A stretch of DNA of 15,656 bases from the NCBI GenBank assembly GCA_964553705.1, contig CAZKKV010000021.1:1-15656 (forward strand), given 5' to 3'. Of the stretch, positions 14,877 through 15,656 are shown piece after piece (the first letter of the stretch is position 1; every line of letters starts with the position of its first letter). A program made the position numbers and the translations under genes. Below the pieces are notes generated by a model that saw nothing but the letters and a program-made list of their open reading frames with translations, ran no database searches and was not told where the DNA came from. The stretch is from CAYXNZ01 sp964553705 (GTDB taxonomy: Bacteria; Patescibacteriota; Patescibacteriia; Patescibacteriales; GWC2-42-12).

Positions 14877-14892
14877 TCCACGGATCCACGGA
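14877..14892. repeat. Tandem 8-base repeat TCCACGGA x2
   Basis: Two perfect adjacent copies lie immediately after (on the minus strand, downstream of) the stop codon of the small gene. Probably a slippage product. Confidence 0.5.
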
Positions 14893-15198
14893 TCATTCGA
14901 CTAATCCGCATTTGAAATCATCGTCAAACACTAAAGCCACCAATTCCCTTGCCACTGAAATAGCACAAAGAGATATTAAAATGACTCTTTCAAAAAAGCC
15001 AGATATCTCTTTTAAAATAAATGGTTGAGGAAAAAAAATTATTTCAATTACAGCAACGCAACCATTTAACTCTTTATTTTTTTCAGCCACATAAAGAGCG
15101 GGAATCAAAAAGATGATGTTGTAAAAAAAATAAAGAAACCAAAGCGCAAAGATAAAACTGGTCCAAAACGTATCCATTTCTTTCTCTCTTGAAACCAT
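14893..15198 (-). CDS. Small hypothetical membrane protein
   Basis: 101 residues of a family I do not recognise. A short charged N-terminus (MVSREKEMD) is followed by an aromatic-rich hydrophobic segment at about 9-36 and a second hydrophobic stretch at about 67-88; between them lies a region with FFPQPFILKE. The acidic end has a Cys (DDDFKCGLVE). One or two membrane passes are likely. The gene is supported strongly by signals rather than by homology: a promoter with exact 17-base spacing, an AGGAGG Shine-Dalgarno seven bases before ATG 15198, and a terminator just past its TGA stop. It runs opposite to everything around it and separates the GT genes from the ligase-like gene. A second in-frame ATG at residue 8 has no better site. 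Confidence 0.8.
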   Translation of the reverse strand: MVSREKEMDTFWTSFIFALWFLYFFYNIIFLIPALYVAEKNKELNGCVAVIEIIFFPQPFILKEISGFFERVILISLCAISVARELVALVFDDDFKCGLVE

Positions 15199-15205
15199 AG
15201 CACCC

Positions 15206-15211
15206 CCTCCT
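15206..15211 (-). promoter_or_regulatory. Perfect Shine-Dalgarno AGGAGG of the minus-strand gene
   Basis: AGGAGG on the minus strand (plus strand CCTCCT), seven bases from ATG 15198. It is the strongest Shine-Dalgarno in the window and fixes the start. Confidence 0.85.
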
Positions 15212-15245
15212 TTTTCTTTTTTTAACCATTTTTTTATTTAATTTT

Positions 15246-15274
15246 AGTATAATTTAAACAATAAAAGATGTCAA
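15246..15274 (-). promoter_or_regulatory. Promoter of the minus-strand small gene
   Basis: Read on the minus strand: TTGACA (15274-15269), 17-base spacer, TATACT (15251-15246). The predicted start is near 15239, giving a leader of about 40 bases. The -35 overlaps the ATG of the plus-strand gene at 15268. Confidence 0.85.
15248..15253 (+). promoter_or_regulatory. Candidate -10 (TATAAT) for the rightward membrane gene
   Basis: A perfect TATAAT lies 14 bases before ATG 15268 and overlaps the leftward -10 by four bases. No good -35 is found 16-18 bases upstream, so this is only a candidate. Confidence 0.4.
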
Positions 15275-15656
15275 TTAAAAACATATCATTTATCAAAATT
15301 AAAAAAATACTTTTATATTTGCTATTTTTTGAGCTACTATCTCTCGTTATTTATCTACACCCGAGTATAAACAATATCATTTTTTTACTGATTGTCTTTT
15401 TGGCAATAGTCCTTTCGCTCAAAAAAATTGAATACGGTTTATACACTATACTAGCTGAACTATTTATCGGCTCAAAAGGTTATTTGTTTTTCTTTGAATA
15501 TGAGGGATTAAAAATTTCCATCAGAATTGCTCTATGGCTTATCGTGATGTCTATCTGGTTAGCTAAGCTACTCATTAACTATTATCAAAATAAGGAAACG
15601 AAAATTAATTTCAGACATTCAATCTTTTTTTCTTATTTTATTTTTTTGTTCTTTTT
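15268..15656 (+). CDS. Partial polytopic membrane protein, probably O-antigen ligase/polymerase-like (3' end outside window)
   Basis: The frame is open from ATG 15268 to the window end: 129 residues with no stop. Several hydrophobic segments are visible: about 14-30, 35-52 and 85-107, with another beginning near 120. A short AELFIGSKGYLFFFE stretch at about 63-77 (loop and following strand) reminds me of the N-terminal part of O-antigen ligase/Wzy-like proteins in CPR genomes. If so, it would polymerise or attach the glycan made by the neighbouring flippase and glycosyltransferases. The assignment rests on this short similarity and the neighbourhood, so other polytopic proteins remain possible. 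ATG 15268 is the only suitable start near the promoter; there is no Shine-Dalgarno. Confidence 0.65.
   Translation, partial: MSIKNISFIKIKKILLYLLFFELLSLVIYLHPSINNIIFLLIVFLAIVLSLKKIEYGLYTILAELFIGSKGYLFFFEYEGLKISIRIALWLIVMSIWLAKLLINYYQNKETKINFRHSIFFSYFIFLFF

Overview
The window looks like a chromosomal segment of a Candidate Phyla Radiation (Patescibacteria) bacterium, probably of the Parcubacteria group. The evidence is the AT-rich base composition, the very compact gene order, the trimmed housekeeping proteins (alanyl-tRNA synthetase without its C-terminal domain, short L13, RNA polymerase alpha without a recognisable C-terminal domain), the near absence of Shine-Dalgarno sequences, and a surface protein and a CAP-domain membrane protein of a style I associate with this group. 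TGA is used as a stop (mnmA and the small minus-strand gene), so the Gracilibacteria/SR1 code, in which UGA is glycine, does not apply. The lineage call is inference from memory of families; no search was run.

Layout. 2-2122: 3' part of a large secreted beta-helix surface protein, closed by a terminator. 2258-3568: CAP-domain membrane protein with its own promoter and terminator. 3668-4699: tRNA 2-thiouridylase MnmA. 4772-5173: orphan single-domain response regulator whose promoter overlaps the mnmA stop codon. 5321-7162: short alanyl-tRNA synthetase. 7232-11515: translation/transcription operon infA-rpmJ-rpsM-rpsK-rpsD-rpoA-rplQ-rplM-rpsI, with a consensus promoter, a roughly 120-base leader containing a terminator-like hairpin, and a strong terminator. 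11529-14807: three-gene envelope glycan cluster (flippase, GT4 and GT2 glycosyltransferases). 14806-15274: small membrane-protein gene on the minus strand, with its own promoter, Shine-Dalgarno and terminator. 15268 to the end: start of a polytopic membrane protein, probably an O-antigen ligase/polymerase, continuing the glycan theme.

Expression signals are unusually readable. Six promoters have a near-consensus -35 and -10 separated by exactly 17 bases. Three genes (CAP protein, mnmA, flippase) have the -10 ending six bases before the ATG, which predicts leaderless mRNAs. Most other genes have no Shine-Dalgarno and often a run of T directly before ATG. Only the response regulator and the minus-strand membrane gene have clear Shine-Dalgarno sites.

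The most interesting single observation is RpoA. The subunit-assembly domain is intact, but the DNA-binding C-terminal domain is replaced by an acidic tail of about 57 residues ending in an AT-hook-like PKKRGRPKK. This could be a replacement way for the polymerase to touch AT-rich DNA upstream of promoters.
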